Shown: in pieces, positions 1 through 9,045 of the stretch
Numbering within the stretch: the stretch's first letter is position 1
Layout of the letters: every line of letters starts with the position of its first letter
NCBI RefSeq assembly: GCF_029888045.1
Contig: NZ_JARXRN010000028.1
Span: forward strand, 639,678-703,677
DNA from: Luteimonas rhizosphaericola
GTDB lineage: Bacteria > Pseudomonadota > Gammaproteobacteria > Xanthomonadales > Xanthomonadaceae
Direction: 5' to 3'
Length of the DNA stretch: 64,000 nucleotides
The notes under the pieces: generated by a model
Databases searched by the model: none
Told to the model about the DNA's origin: nothing
Seen by the model: the letters and a program-made list of their open reading frames with translations, nothing else
Position numbers and translations under genes: made by a program

Positions 1-830
1 GGGCGATGGGCGGCTTCGGCCTGACCGAGCTAATGATCGCGATGGTCTTGGGGCTGATCGTGATCGGCGCCGCGTTCGCAATCTTCCAGAGCAGCCAGAC
101 CACGTTCCGCTCGAATGAAGGATTGAACCGCATCCAGGAGACCGCGCGTGCCGCGTTCGAACTGATGTCCCGCGACATCCGCGCCGCAGGCGGTTCCGCC
201 TGCTCCAATTTCTCCGTCGTCGAGGGCGCCGGGGCGTTCACGGAGCAGTTCCGCAACAACGCGGTCAGTGGAAACGCGAACTCGCTGCGGGTGGTGTCGG
301 GTGACGATACCGCCTATCGGGTGACCAACTCGACCGTTAATTCGGTGACGTTGCACGCCGATGATGTGGATGACGCGACTGACGTGTTCCGGGTCAACGA
401 TATCCTGATCCTGTGCAACGCGCGCAAGACACACGTGGTGCAGGCGACCGCCGTGGGCACCAATACGGTGACGTTTGCCGCATTGCCGGGCGGTTACGTG
501 CCCACCGCCGACCAGTACGCGCCGCCGGCGGCTGTCGTGCTCGCACGCTATCGCGACGTGAACTGGTCCGTGGGGGCGAATCCGCGCGGCGGCAGTTCGC
601 TCTGGGTCAGCAGGAATGGTGGGGCCGCCGAAGAGGTGGCGGAAGGTGTGCAGAACATCGCCTTCACTTATCTGCGAGAGGGCGCCACGAATTATGTCGC
701 TGCACCGGCAGACTGGCGGGACGTGGTCGCTGTGCGCATCACCATGACGCTCCAGGGCGCGGATGGAGAGGGCAATGCCCTGACCCGAACCGTGTCGAAC
801 GTGGTCAGCATGAGGGGGCGGACGCTGTGA
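1..830 (+). CDS. pilW: Type IV pilus minor pilin PilW (5' partial)
   Basis: Minor pilin that primes type IV pilus assembly in the inner membrane together with PilX, PilY1 and other minor pilins. The visible protein begins with a prepilin cleavage motif (GFGLTELMIAMVLGLIVIG) whose glutamate is at mature position 5, followed by one hydrophobic helix and a long globular domain. The frame is open to the window edge, and the first ATG at 6 lies directly against the cleavage site, so the real start and most of the leader peptide are probably before position 1. The stop overlaps the pilX start (TGATG at 828-832), implying translational coupling. PilW in Xanthomonadaceae usually sits in fimT-pilV-pilW-pilX-pilY1-pilE order, which the downstream genes match. 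The coding sequence is visibly less GC-rich than uvrB nearby. Confidence 0.87.
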   Translation, partial: AMGGFGLTELMIAMVLGLIVIGAAFAIFQSSQTTFRSNEGLNRIQETARAAFELMSRDIRAAGGSACSNFSVVEGAGAFTEQFRNNAVSGNANSLRVVSGDDTAYRVTNSTVNSVTLHADDVDDATDVFRVNDILILCNARKTHVVQATAVGTNTVTFAALPGGYVPTADQYAPPAAVVLARYRDVNWSVGANPRGGSSLWVSRNGGAAEEVAEGVQNIAFTYLREGATNYVAAPADWRDVVAVRITMTLQGADGEGNALTRTVSNVVSMRGRTL

Positions 831-1363
831 TGTTGCGCGCATATCAACCCGGCCCTGTCGCGCGCCATCGCGAACGCGGCATCTCCTTAGTGGTGGTCCT
901 GATCCTGCTGGTGGCGGTGTCGGTGCTTGGCATCGCCGTGCTGCGCAGTTCGGCCATGCAGGAGCGCATGAGCGCCAACCTGCGGGACCGCAACCTGGCG
1001 GTGCAGACCACCGAGGCTACTCTGCGTTTCGCACAGGAACGACTGGCCGCGGGAGCTTGGGATACCGCCTTGCCGGACGCCACGAGCTGTAACAATCTCA
1101 GCATCTGTCCCACAGGCTCGGCACCCCGCTGGCGGGCCATGCCTGCCGGCAGCTACGACGCGCAGATTCCCGACCCGCCGGAGTACTGGATCGAGTATCT
1201 CGGCCAAGGTCCCGCGCGCAAAGGGAGCTGTGACCAACTCCCCCCCACGCTCGACTGCTTCAGCCCGATGTATCGAGTCACCGCGCGCACACGTAGCGTT
1301 GGACGCGCGGACGTGGTCATGCAAGCCAACATCATCAGCCGCATCCCGGAACCGGGGACCTGA
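830..1363 (+). CDS. pilX: Type IV pilus minor pilin PilX
   Basis: Protein of 177 residues with a PilX-type N-terminus: a short basic leader, a GISLVVVLILLV hydrophobic helix, then an RSSAMQERMSANLRDRNLA stretch typical of the family. It lacks the mature Glu5 of ordinary pilins, as PilX members often do. It is thought to act in the tip-associated minor pilin complex with PilW and PilY1. The ATG at 830 shares a base with the pilW stop, and pilY1 starts 3 bp after its stop, so the genes form one operon. Four cysteines lie in the C-terminal half, compatible with disulfide-stabilised pilin structure. Confidence 0.88.
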   Translation: MLRAYQPGPVARHRERGISLVVVLILLVAVSVLGIAVLRSSAMQERMSANLRDRNLAVQTTEATLRFAQERLAAGAWDTALPDATSCNNLSICPTGSAPRWRAMPAGSYDAQIPDPPEYWIEYLGQGPARKGSCDQLPPTLDCFSPMYRVTARTRSVGRADVVMQANIISRIPEPGT

Positions 1364-1366
1364 CCT

Positions 1367-4300
1367 ATGAACAACCGCAAACCCATCCAGCGCCCAGCGG
1401 TGCGGCCGGTGCCTCGTCGCCATCCGTGGAGGGCGGCGGCAGCGGCATTCTGCGCGACGATGCTGGCCTGGCCTGCCGCCGCCAACTTCGACGTCCCGAA
1501 CGACCCGTTGACCACGGGCTCGCGCGTGCCTCCGAACATCATGTTCATCCTCGACAACTCGGGGTCGATGGCATTGATCTCGATGCCAACGTTACCGGAG
1601 GATTTCGATGTCCAGCCCATCGGTTATTCCGGAACGGGGACGGGCGCCAGCCGCACCGGTCTCCGGGATGATCCGCACGACCGTTCCTACTTGAATAACG
1701 GCGTGTACTACAACCCAGCGGTGACCTACCAGCCTTGGATGACCGCCGACGGCGTGACTCGGATGACTGGGGGCACGAGCGTTAGTGCCGCCTACTCCAA
1801 CTGGAACCTGGCGTCGGGCTCGACGATCGATCTGCGCGGTAGCACGGAGTCGGTCTTCTATGTGCCGCATGCCGGCGTACAGGCTTCCACATCTCCCAGC
1901 CCGACTGACTACGACCGCTACAGCATCAATTCGGCCGGCGAGGTAGTACGAAGTGTGTATAGCAGGCCCACGGCCAACCCGGGGCTGCCCGCAGGGCCCT
2001 ATTCGTCCAGTAACGGTAACGTGGTCGCTACGGTCAACATTACTGTTCCGACAGGAACCGAGATCCTTCAGGTTTTCACGACCGGAGGAAACAGTCGCGT
2101 ACGATTGGATCTCTACCGCAACGGCAATGTCGAGTGCACATCCCAGAATGGCAATGGTGGTGAGTCCTGCTCTGTTTCCGATCCGGCATCCGGAACGTGG
2201 CAGGCCACCCTGCGCCGTGACGGAAGCGGTGGAAACGCCAATTTCACCGGCGTGAGGATCGATGCGCAAGTCGATGTCCCCACGCCCGCCGTACCAAATG
2301 CGTCGCGGACCCAAGCCCAGGAGCTGGCCAACTTCGCCACGTGGTATTCGTATTTCCGCACCCGCTTCAAGACCGCGAAGGCCGGCGCTTCCGAAGCGTT
2401 CTCGGGCTTGAGCAACGAACTGCGGGTCGGTTATACGCCGATCAATGGCCGCTCGTCCCACCTGAGCGCGACGGGTACTCAAGCCATCATTCCGGTTAAC
2501 AGCAACAACGGCCTGTTCGAGTCGAACAATCGGACCAACTGGTTCACGAGCATGCAGTCGGAAGTCGTCAGTGCCGGTTCTACACCGTTGCGTACGACAC
2601 TCAAGGCCGTGGGTGACTATTACACACGCTCGGACACCAACGGACCGTGGGGACCTGGCGCGCTTGCGAGCCAGCTCTCGTGTCGACAGAGCTTCTCGAT
2701 CCTCACCACGGACGGTTACTGGAACGACAGCAATCCGAGCGGCATAGGTGACTCGGATGGTGACGGGAATGGCCCCACGCTGGGTGACGTCGCCGACTTC
2801 TATTACAAGAACGATCTGCGCGACAACCTTTCTAACAATGTGCCGACCTCCAACGCCGATCCGGCCAATTGGCAGCACATGGTGACATTCGGGCTGTCGA
2901 TCGGTCTGCGCGGCAATATGCAGATCACCAACCCCCCTCCCGCGTCGAATTCCCCGCTCTGGACTAATCCGATGGACGGCGAAGACGCCGATCGCATTGA
3001 CGATCTCTGGCACGCGGCGGTCAACTCTAAGGGCCGCTTCGTGGCGGCGAGTGACCCCCAGGCTTTCTCGCAGGGACTGCAATCGGCACTCGCCGCCATC
3101 GTCGAGCGGACGGGTTCGTTCTCGAACGTGGCGGCGAACTCGACCACGCTCGATGCCGGGTCCCGCGTCTACCAGGCCAATTACGTATCAAGCGTATGGA
3201 CAGGCGAACTTCGTTCGCAACCAGTGACTGTGGCGGGCGGCGTTCAGGCTGTGGATTGTTCGGGAGCCGCGCAGCCCAGCGTCGGCTGGTGCGCCTCCAA
3301 GGGCATCCCGACCACCGGCCGTAACGTGTTCACCTCGGATGGTCGTTATCACAACGACGGATCTGGTACGCCTGCGCTGGACGCCACCACGGCCAACCAG
3401 CCTGCGCGCGCGTTCCCAGACCAGGCCACGAGCGGCCAGCTGAGTAGCCTGACCAGACCGGGCGTGACCGGAGCGAACAACGCCGCCTACATCGCGGGCG
3501 CGCGTACGCTTGAAGAAAGCCAGACCAACGGTTATCTGCGCAATCGCAACCACCTGCTCGGTGACATCATCGGTTCGTCGCCCGCTTATGTGCCGGGGAC
3601 GGGTGGTTCCGCCGGAACGGTCTATATCGGTGCCAACGACGGCATGCTCCATGCGTTCGACGCCGCCAATGGCAACGAACTGTTCGCCTACATTCCCGGC
3701 ATCATCAACTGGCATAACCTCGCCTCGCTGAGCCGCCCCGACTACGGCCATCGCTACTTCGTCGATGGCCCGATCGTGGTGTCCTCGCGCCAGCAGACGC
3801 CGAACCAGAACATCCTCGTCGGGGCGCTCGGCAAGGGCGGGAAGGGGTTGTTCGCATTGGATGTGACCAATCCTTCCACTTTCGGAACGGGAAACAACGT
3901 CAAGTGGGAGCGAGCCGAAACGCCGCTCGGGAATATGGGGCTCGTGCAAGGACGTCCGTTGCTGGCCACCGTGCCCGATACTGGCACCGGCACAAATGCC
4001 GTTGTCCTCGGCAATGGCGTGAACAGCACCAACGGTCGCGCCGCGCTCATCGTGCTTAACCTGGACACCGGGGCCGTCATTCGCGAGATCGCCGTGGGAA
4101 CCGCCGGCGTGCCCAATGGGCTGTCTGCACCGACGGGTGTCCTGGGCGCTGACGGAAGGACTCTCAGCTACGTTTATGCCGGCGACATGCTGGGTAACGT
4201 CTGGAAGTTCGATCTCACAAACACCAATGCGGCTTCGTGGACGGCGACGCGCCTGTTCACGGCAACCAATGCGGCCAACCAGGCGCAGCCGATCAGCGGA

Positions 4301-4951
4301 GCGGTGACGGTTGCGACGCATCCGCGCAGCAACCAGCGCTGGGTGTTCTTCGGCACTGGCCGCTACCTGACGACGGCCGACGTCGCCAGCACAGCCGTCC
4401 AGAGCATGTACGGATTCGTAGACGACGGTACCGCGATCGTCCGGAGTGGAACGGGCGCCAACCTGACCCAACGCACGATCCAGGTCACCAACCAGACCAG
4501 CAACGGCTTCCCGGTGCGTGGCTTCGAAGTGAGTACGCCCTTGCCGCCAGATTCGAAAGGCTGGTACATCGATCTGCCAGCCAGCGGCGAGAGGATTGTG
4601 CAGGACGCGCAGGTCGTGTCCACCTTCCTGATCACCGCCAGCGTCATCCCGAGCGGCGATGCCTGCGAATCAGGAGGCAGCGGCTTCATCAATGCGCTGG
4701 ACGCGTTTACCGGAACCAGCGCCGGCGGCTCCTATTTCAATCTTGACGGCAATGGCGGTACCAACGAGGTGGTTGGAACGCCGGCAAGGCCGGTTGGTTC
4801 GGTGAACGTCGGAGGCGGAATGCCGACGCTGCCCAACCTGCTTCGCGGCCGCTTCGTGGTCGGGGGTTCGGGCGGTTCCGATGTGCGCGGGACACAGACC
4901 CTGGCACCCCGCTGGGATCGGGCGTCGTGGCGTGAGATCAGGGGAGAGTGA
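1367..4951 (+). CDS. pilY1: Type IV pilus tip adhesin PilY1
   Basis: Large secreted protein (1194 residues) associated with the pilus tip and needed for pilus assembly and adhesion in related bacteria. It has a signal peptide ending near residue 39 (AWPAAA). A von Willebrand A-like segment carries DNSGS at residues 63-67, a MIDAS-type DxSxS motif. The family-typical [14 protein letters not shown] segment follows, with an acidic loop DSDGDGN at about 462-468. The C-terminal half is the PilY1 beta-propeller, with [17 protein letters not shown] and [14 protein letters not shown] repeats. The loop before YAGD (residues 927-940) has few acidic residues compared with the calcium loop described for Pseudomonas PilY1. 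An SD-like GGGGA sits 8 bp before the ATG, and the stop overlaps the pilE start. Confidence 0.92.
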   Translation: MNNRKPIQRPAVRPVPRRHPWRAAAAAFCATMLAWPAAANFDVPNDPLTTGSRVPPNIMFILDNSGSMALISMPTLPEDFDVQPIGYSGTGTGASRTGLRDDPHDRSYLNNGVYYNPAVTYQPWMTADGVTRMTGGTSVSAAYSNWNLASGSTIDLRGSTESVFYVPHAGVQASTSPSPTDYDRYSINSAGEVVRSVYSRPTANPGLPAGPYSSSNGNVVATVNITVPTGTEILQVFTTGGNSRVRLDLYRNGNVECTSQNGNGGESCSVSDPASGTWQATLRRDGSGGNANFTGVRIDAQVDVPTPAVPNASRTQAQELANFATWYSYFRTRFKTAKAGASEAFSGLSNELRVGYTPINGRSSHLSATGTQAIIPVNSNNGLFESNNRTNWFTSMQSEVVSAGSTPLRTTLKAVGDYYTRSDTNGPWGPGALASQLSCRQSFSILTTDGYWNDSNPSGIGDSDGDGNGPTLGDVADFYYKNDLRDNLSNNVPTSNADPANWQHMVTFGLSIGLRGNMQITNPPPASNSPLWTNPMDGEDADRIDDLWHAAVNSKGRFVAASDPQAFSQGLQSALAAIVERTGSFSNVAANSTTLDAGSRVYQANYVSSVWTGELRSQPVTVAGGVQAVDCSGAAQPSVGWCASKGIPTTGRNVFTSDGRYHNDGSGTPALDATTANQPARAFPDQATSGQLSSLTRPGVTGANNAAYIAGARTLEESQTNGYLRNRNHLLGDIIGSSPAYVPGTGGSAGTVYIGANDGMLHAFDAANGNELFAYIPGIINWHNLASLSRPDYGHRYFVDGPIVVSSRQQTPNQNILVGALGKGGKGLFALDVTNPSTFGTGNNVKWERAETPLGNMGLVQGRPLLATVPDTGTGTNAVVLGNGVNSTNGRAALIVLNLDTGAVIREIAVGTAGVPNGLSAPTGVLGADGRTLSYVYAGDMLGNVWKFDLTNTNAASWTATRLFTATNAANQAQPISGAVTVATHPRSNQRWVFFGTGRYLTTADVASTAVQSMYGFVDDGTAIVRSGTGANLTQRTIQVTNQTSNGFPVRGFEVSTPLPPDSKGWYIDLPASGERIVQDAQVVSTFLITASVIPSGDACESGGSGFINALDAFTGTSAGGSYFNLDGNGGTNEVVGTPARPVGSVNVGGGMPTLPNLLRGRFVVGGSGGSDVRGTQTLAPRWDRASWREIRGE

Positions 4952-5367
4952 TGGGCATGTACAGACACGCCGCGCGTCGTGGTGCTTCGGGATTCAGCCT
5001 GGTGGAGCTGATGGTGACGGTCGCGATCATCGGCATCCTGGCCTCGATCGCGCTGCCGAGCTACAACGAACACGTGAGAAAGGGGCGTCGCGCCGGGGGC
5101 GCAGCCTGTGCGGCAACGATGGCGCAGGGAATGGAGCGGCATTACACGGCAGCGTTGACCTACGCGACGGCACCCAACGCGGACACGCTCGACAATCGCT
5201 GCGATCCCGATGCGCTGCGGTTCTACAGCATGCGCGTCGAACAGCTTGCTGCGAAGACATACCGCATTACCGCCACACCGAGAGACAGGCAAGTTGGAGA
5301 CTCGTGTGGGACGCTCAGCATCGACCATACGGGGGCCAAGCAGCCGGCCACAGCGGGATGCTGGTGA
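4951..5367 (+). CDS. pilE: Type IV pilin PilE-like minor pilin
   Basis: Pilin of 138 residues with a basic leader ([14 protein letters not shown]) cleaved before [24 protein letters not shown], with Glu at mature position 5. The C-terminus has cysteines ([11 protein letters not shown]...GCW) that can form the pilin disulfide loop. The position after pilY1 matches the PilE minor pilin of Pseudomonas and Xanthomonas, rather than the major pilin pilA. The ATG at 4951 overlaps the pilY1 TGA (4949-4951); a GTG at 4948 and an ATG at 4957 are alternative starts, and the GGGGAG at 4941-4946 suits 4951 or 4957. A strong hairpin follows at 5404-5433. Confidence 0.87.
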   Translation: MGMYRHAARRGASGFSLVELMVTVAIIGILASIALPSYNEHVRKGRRAGGAACAATMAQGMERHYTAALTYATAPNADTLDNRCDPDALRFYSMRVEQLAAKTYRITATPRDRQVGDSCGTLSIDHTGAKQPATAGCW

Positions 5368-5403
5368 AACCGGGAGGGCGTTGATTTCCATTCGCTGAAA
5401 ACG

Positions 5404-5433
5404 CACGAGGCCCGCATCGCTGCGGGCCTCGTG
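5404..5433. terminator. Bidirectional hairpin terminator between pilE and tRNA-Asn
   Basis: A perfect 13-bp inverted repeat (CACGAGGCCCGCA at 5404-5416, its complement at 5421-5433) has a 4-nt loop. On the minus strand it is followed by CGTTTTC, giving a U-tract for transcripts ending after tRNA-Asn. On the plus strand it would end the pilWXY1E transcript, with a weaker tail. Confidence 0.75.
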
Positions 5434-5445
5434 GTATCCGGAATC

Positions 5446-5522
5446 TGGCGCCCGAAGTTGGACTCGAACCAACGACCCCCTGATTAACAGTCAAGTGCTC
5501 TAACCGGCTGAGCTATTCGGGC
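5446..5522 (-). tRNA. tRNA-Asn (GTT)
   Basis: On the minus strand the sequence folds as a standard tRNA: acceptor GCCCGAA pairing with TTCGGGC, D-loop AGCTCAGCCGGTTAGAGC, anticodon loop CTGTTAA with anticodon GTT, T-arm GGTTCGAGTCC, discriminator G and an encoded CCA (TGG at 5446-5448 on the plus strand). Length is 77 nt including CCA. Confidence 0.97.
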
Positions 5523-5531
5523 GGGCAGGAG

Positions 5532-5560
5532 ATTGTAGTCGGCGGTCGGGAGCCGGGCAA
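5532..5560 (-). promoter_or_regulatory. Sigma70-type promoter of tRNA-Asn
   Basis: Reading the minus strand, TTGCCC (5555-5560) and TACAAT (5532-5537) are separated by exactly 17 bp, and the tRNA 5' end lies 10 bp downstream of the -10 element. Confidence 0.7.
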
Positions 5561-5667
5561 CCCGGGGTTCGGGGCGACGGCGACACGTCGGGCGCAGCGG
5601 GACAGCGGCCAAGGCGGTCTGCTTGCGTTGGGGGCGTTTGGGCGACGGGACGGCCCCTGCGTGCCCC

Positions 5668-6198
5668 TCAGCCCGGGCACGCCCCCGGAGCCGCGGGCCT
5701 GAACGTCCGCGGCCGGCCGGCATTGTTCACGATCACCGCGCCCAGCAGGCTGCCGGCGTCGTTGCAGACCGAGACGGTGAGGTTCGTGCCTGCGCTGCGG
5801 CCATCGGGCAGGTAGCGCAGTTGCGTGCGCCCCACCGTGCCGACAAGCCGGAGGGTCGGGCTCATCGGCCGGGTCTCGACCCGCAGGATCTCGTCGTCGG
5901 CGTCCGGCGCGCGGTTGCCGTCGCGGTCCAGGAACACCATCCAGCCCCCGCTCCAGTCGGTGGAGCCGTCGCAGGCGACACCATCGCGTGAAGGACACAG
6001 GATGGCGGGCTGGCGATAGGTGATGGCCGACATCCGGGCCAGCTGCATCTGGGTCGCCAGCGCGCCCATGGCGGCGCCCGCGCGCTGCCGCTCCAGCACT
6101 TCTCCCATGACCGGCGCGGCAACCGCCGCACACACGGCCAGGATCGCGACCGTCAACGTCATCTCGATCAGGGTGAAACCGCGCACCTTCGTGCCCAT
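5668..6198 (-). CDS. FimT/GspH-type pseudopilin
   Basis: Pseudopilin of 176 residues: leader MGTKVRG then FTLIEMTLTVAILAVCAAVAAP, with Glu at mature position 5, followed by a GspH/FimT-like globular domain (QMQLARMSAITYRQPAILCPSRDG...GWMVFLDRDGNRAPDADDEILR). Such proteins are minor pseudopilins of type IV pili or type II secretion; some FimT proteins bind DNA in natural transformation. It is separated from the pilW cluster and lies divergent to uvrB, so which apparatus it serves cannot be told from context. The ATG at 6198 has a GGAGGG upstream. The same frame stays open far upstream inside uvrB antisense, but only the stretch from 6198 looks like a protein family. Confidence 0.84.
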   Translation of the reverse strand: MGTKVRGFTLIEMTLTVAILAVCAAVAAPVMGEVLERQRAGAAMGALATQMQLARMSAITYRQPAILCPSRDGVACDGSTDWSGGWMVFLDRDGNRAPDADDEILRVETRPMSPTLRLVGTVGRTQLRYLPDGRSAGTNLTVSVCNDAGSLLGAVIVNNAGRPRTFRPAAPGACPG

Positions 6199-6348
6199 CC
6201 CGACGCCCTCCGTGGCAGTGGACCGACAGCATGGGCCCCGGCTCCTGCCGGGACGATCAGTCACCCCCGTCCCCCGGGGTAGGAAAATCCCCAATCCGTC
6301 CCCATCACGGGGGCTCGATACACTGGTTCGCCCGCTCCCCGGTCCCCC

Positions 6349-8379
6349 ATGACGAATCCCCTGCATCCCGCCGCATTCCAGCTCGTCTCGCCGTACCAGC
6401 CGGCCGGCGACCAGCCGGCGGCGATCGAGAAACTCGTGGAAGGCTTCGAGAGCGGGCTGGCGCGGCAGACGCTGCTGGGCGTCACCGGCTCGGGCAAGAC
6501 CTACACCATCGCCAACGTCATCCAGCAGGTGCAGAAGCCCACCCTGGTGATGGCCCCGAACAAGACCCTGGCCGCGCAGCTGTACGGCGAGTTCAAGTCG
6601 TTCTTCCCGCACAACGCGGTGGAGTACTTCGTCAGCTATTACGACTACTACCAGCCCGAGGCCTACGTGCCCTCGTCGGATACGTTCATCGAGAAGGACA
6701 GCTCGGTCAACGAGCACATCGAGCAGATGCGGCTGTCGGCGACCAAGGCGCTGCTGGAGCGGCGCGACGCGATCATCGTGTGCACCGTGTCGGCGATCTA
6801 CGGCCTGGGCGATCCGAACGAGTACTTCCGGATGGTGCTGCACATGGTGCGCGGCGAGCGCATCGACCAGCGCGAGCTGATCCGCCGCCTGACGGAGATG
6901 CAGTACGCCCGCAACGACACCGAGCTGCGGCGCGGCACCTACCGCGTGCGCGGCGAGGTGGTCGACGTGCACCCGGCCGAGTCGGACGACGAAGCGCTGC
7001 GGATCGAGCTGTTCGACGGCGAGATCGAGAAGCTGACCCAGTTCGACCCGCTCACCGGCGAGACCCGCCGGTCGCTGGCGCGCTACACCATCTACCCTAA
7101 GTCGCACTACGTCACCACCCGGCGCACCACGCTCGAGGCGGTCGAGGCGATCAAGCTCGAGCTGCCGCAGCGGCTCGAGCAGTTCTACGCCCAGAACAAG
7201 CTGGTCGAGGCGCAGCGGCTGCAGCAGCGCACCCAGTTCGACCTGGAGATGATGGCCGAGGTGGGCTTCTGCAACGGCATCGAGAACTACTCCCGCCACC
7301 TCACCGGCCGCATGCCGGGCGAGGCGCCGCCGTGCCTGTTCGACTACCTGCCGCCCGACGCACTGCTGGTGGTCGACGAATCGCACGTGACCGTGCCGCA
7401 GGTGGGCGCGATGTACAAGGGCGACCGCTCGCGCAAGGAGACGCTGGTGGAGTTCGGCTTCCGGCTGCCCTCGGCGCTGGACAACCGCCCGCTGCGCTTC
7501 GAGGAATGGGAGCTGCGTTCGCCGCGCACCATCTTCGTGTCCGCCACACCGGGCAAGTACGAGATCGAGAAGTCGGAGGGGCAGGTGGTCGAGCTGGTGG
7601 TGCGGCCGACCGGCCTGATCGATCCGGAAGTCGAGATCCGCCCGGTCGCGACGCAGGTCGACGACGTGCTGGGCGAGATCCACCAGCGCGTCGCGATGGG
7701 CGACCGCGTGCTGATCACCACGCTCACCAAGCGCATGGCCGAGAACCTCACCGAGTACCTCGGCGAGCACGACGTGCGCGTGCGCTACCTGCATTCGGAC
7801 GTGGACACGGTCGAGCGGGTGGAGATCATCCGCGACCTGCGCCTGGGCAAGTTCGACGTGCTGGTGGGCATCAACCTGCTGCGCGAGGGCCTGGACATGC
7901 CTGAGGTGTCGCTGGTGGCGATCCTCGACGCCGACAAGGAAGGCTTCCTGCGCTCCACCGGCTCGCTGATCCAGACCATCGGCCGCGCCGCCCGCAACCT
8001 GCGCGGCAAGGCGATCCTCTACGCGGACCGGGTCACCGATTCGATGCAGCGCGCGCTGGACGAGACCGACCGGCGCCGGCAGAAGCAGGTGGAGTACAAC
8101 ACCGAGCACGGGATCACGCCGCAGTCGGTGGTGCGGGCGGTCATGGACATCATGGAGGGCGCGCGCGACGAGCCGGCCGCGGCGCGCGCGGCGGCCCGCG
8201 GCAAGCGCGTGGCCGACCCGGCCGAGGACTACGCCGCGCTGGACCCGGCCAAGCTCGCCTCCCGCCTCAAGGCCCTCGAGCAGCAGATGTACCAGCACGC
8301 GCGCGACCTGGAGTTCGAGGACGCGGCCCGGGTGCGCGACGAGATCCGCAAGATCAAGGAAGCCACGCTGGCGGGCTGA
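6349..8379 (+). CDS. uvrB: Excinuclease ABC subunit B
   Basis: Damage-recognition helicase of nucleotide excision repair, acting with UvrA and UvrC. The 676-residue length is normal. Visible motifs: Walker A GVTGSGKT at about 44-51, the beta-hairpin region [21 protein letters not shown] at about 98-117, VVDESH (DExH box), the helicase C motifs around [27 protein letters not shown] and QTIGRAARN, and a C-terminal UVR domain ([24 protein letters not shown]) that contacts UvrC. No convincing LexA operator was seen in the 150 bp upstream. It is transcribed alone, divergent from the pseudopilin gene. Confidence 0.98.
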   Translation: MTNPLHPAAFQLVSPYQPAGDQPAAIEKLVEGFESGLARQTLLGVTGSGKTYTIANVIQQVQKPTLVMAPNKTLAAQLYGEFKSFFPHNAVEYFVSYYDYYQPEAYVPSSDTFIEKDSSVNEHIEQMRLSATKALLERRDAIIVCTVSAIYGLGDPNEYFRMVLHMVRGERIDQRELIRRLTEMQYARNDTELRRGTYRVRGEVVDVHPAESDDEALRIELFDGEIEKLTQFDPLTGETRRSLARYTIYPKSHYVTTRRTTLEAVEAIKLELPQRLEQFYAQNKLVEAQRLQQRTQFDLEMMAEVGFCNGIENYSRHLTGRMPGEAPPCLFDYLPPDALLVVDESHVTVPQVGAMYKGDRSRKETLVEFGFRLPSALDNRPLRFEEWELRSPRTIFVSATPGKYEIEKSEGQVVELVVRPTGLIDPEVEIRPVATQVDDVLGEIHQRVAMGDRVLITTLTKRMAENLTEYLGEHDVRVRYLHSDVDTVERVEIIRDLRLGKFDVLVGINLLREGLDMPEVSLVAILDADKEGFLRSTGSLIQTIGRAARNLRGKAILYADRVTDSMQRALDETDRRRQKQVEYNTEHGITPQSVVRAVMDIMEGARDEPAAARAAARGKRVADPAEDYAALDPAKLASRLKALEQQMYQHARDLEFEDAARVRDEIRKIKEATLAG

Positions 8380-8523
8380 ACGGGGGGGCGGAGGATGGCA
8401 AGCCCGGTCGGGTTCGGCTAGAATTCGCCTCCCGCCGTACCCTGGCGGGTCCCTCCTTGGCCCCAACGCGGGTGGGAGCGGAGAGCAGACCATCGGGCCT
8501 GGCCCGGTCTTGCTCCACGTTAC

Positions 8524-8598
8524 GGGCGGTTAGCTCAGCGGTAGAGCACTACCTTGACATGGTAGGGGTCACAGGTTCGAACCCTGTACCGCCCACCA
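8524..8598 (+). tRNA. tRNA-Val (GAC)
   Basis: Acceptor GGGCGGT pairs with ACCGCCC; D-arm TAGCTCAGCGGTAGAGC; anticodon loop CTTGACATG with anticodon GAC; T-arm AGGTTCGAACCCT; encoded CCA at 8596-8598. A TAGAAT -10-like box at 8419-8424 is about 100 bp upstream. Confidence 0.97.
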
Positions 8599-8631
8599 GA
8601 CCCGGCCACACGGCTTCGGCGTCTGGATCGA

Positions 8632-8655
8632 AACCCGCCGACTGGCGGGTTTTTC
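8632..8655 (+). terminator. Rho-independent terminator of tRNA-Val
   Basis: AACCCGCC (8632-8639), loop GACT, GGCGGGTT (8644-8651) and a run of T to 8654. This is a canonical terminator 34 bp after the tRNA. Confidence 0.85.
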
Positions 8656-8798
8656 GTTTCCGGGGGGGCGACATTGCGCCGCTAGGTGCTTGCGCTCGAG
8701 GCTGGGCTCACCTCGCGATCGGTCCGGAGGGTTCGTTCCATCGACACGGCCCGGAGTCGATCCAGTTTGAAGCACCGTCCTCGACAATGCTCAGCCGT

Positions 8799-8912
8799 GC
8801 CCGCCGGCGCCGGCCGGGGATCGAGGCAAGCAAGACAGGACGGCCTTGCGCGCGAATCAGGGCAGGATGCCCCGACCGAGCGGAGAGCGATCCCCCCGCC
8901 GACGGGACGCGG
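8799..8912 (+). repeat. Dispersed structured repeat, copy A
   Basis: Member of a four-copy family (A 8799-8912, B 21372-21483, C 60336-60410, D 60570-60680). It has an outer inverted repeat around GGGGATCG...CGATCCCC, then two inner hairpins; the second reads ATCAGGGCAGGATGCCCCGA. It lies between convergent tRNA-Val and the TonB receptor gene. No believable coding sequence was found in the surrounding 8655-8980. Confidence 0.7.
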
Positions 8913-8980
8913 CGTCGACCCGGAGACGCGAGCGGGATGGCCCAGGCGCCTTGATCGTCTCCCCTGCACGGGAGAAAGCC

Positions 8981-9018
8981 AAAAAAAATGCCCCGGCCGG
9001 GGGAGAGCCGGCCGGGGC
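8981..9018 (-). terminator. Terminator of the TonB receptor gene
   Basis: On the minus strand an 11-bp perfect stem (GCCCCGGCCGG at 8990-9000 paired with 9008-9018) with a 7-nt loop is followed by eight T residues (A-run 8981-8988 on plus). It starts about 28 bp after the receptor stop codon. Confidence 0.9.
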
Positions 9019-9045
9019 TGCAGGGGCGCGGAGGCGCCGTCTGGA

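Noticed and set aside
6199..6348. LexA operator upstream of uvrB
   Set aside because: No CTGT-N8-ACAG or Xanthomonas-type LexA palindrome was found; only GC-rich inverted sequence is present.
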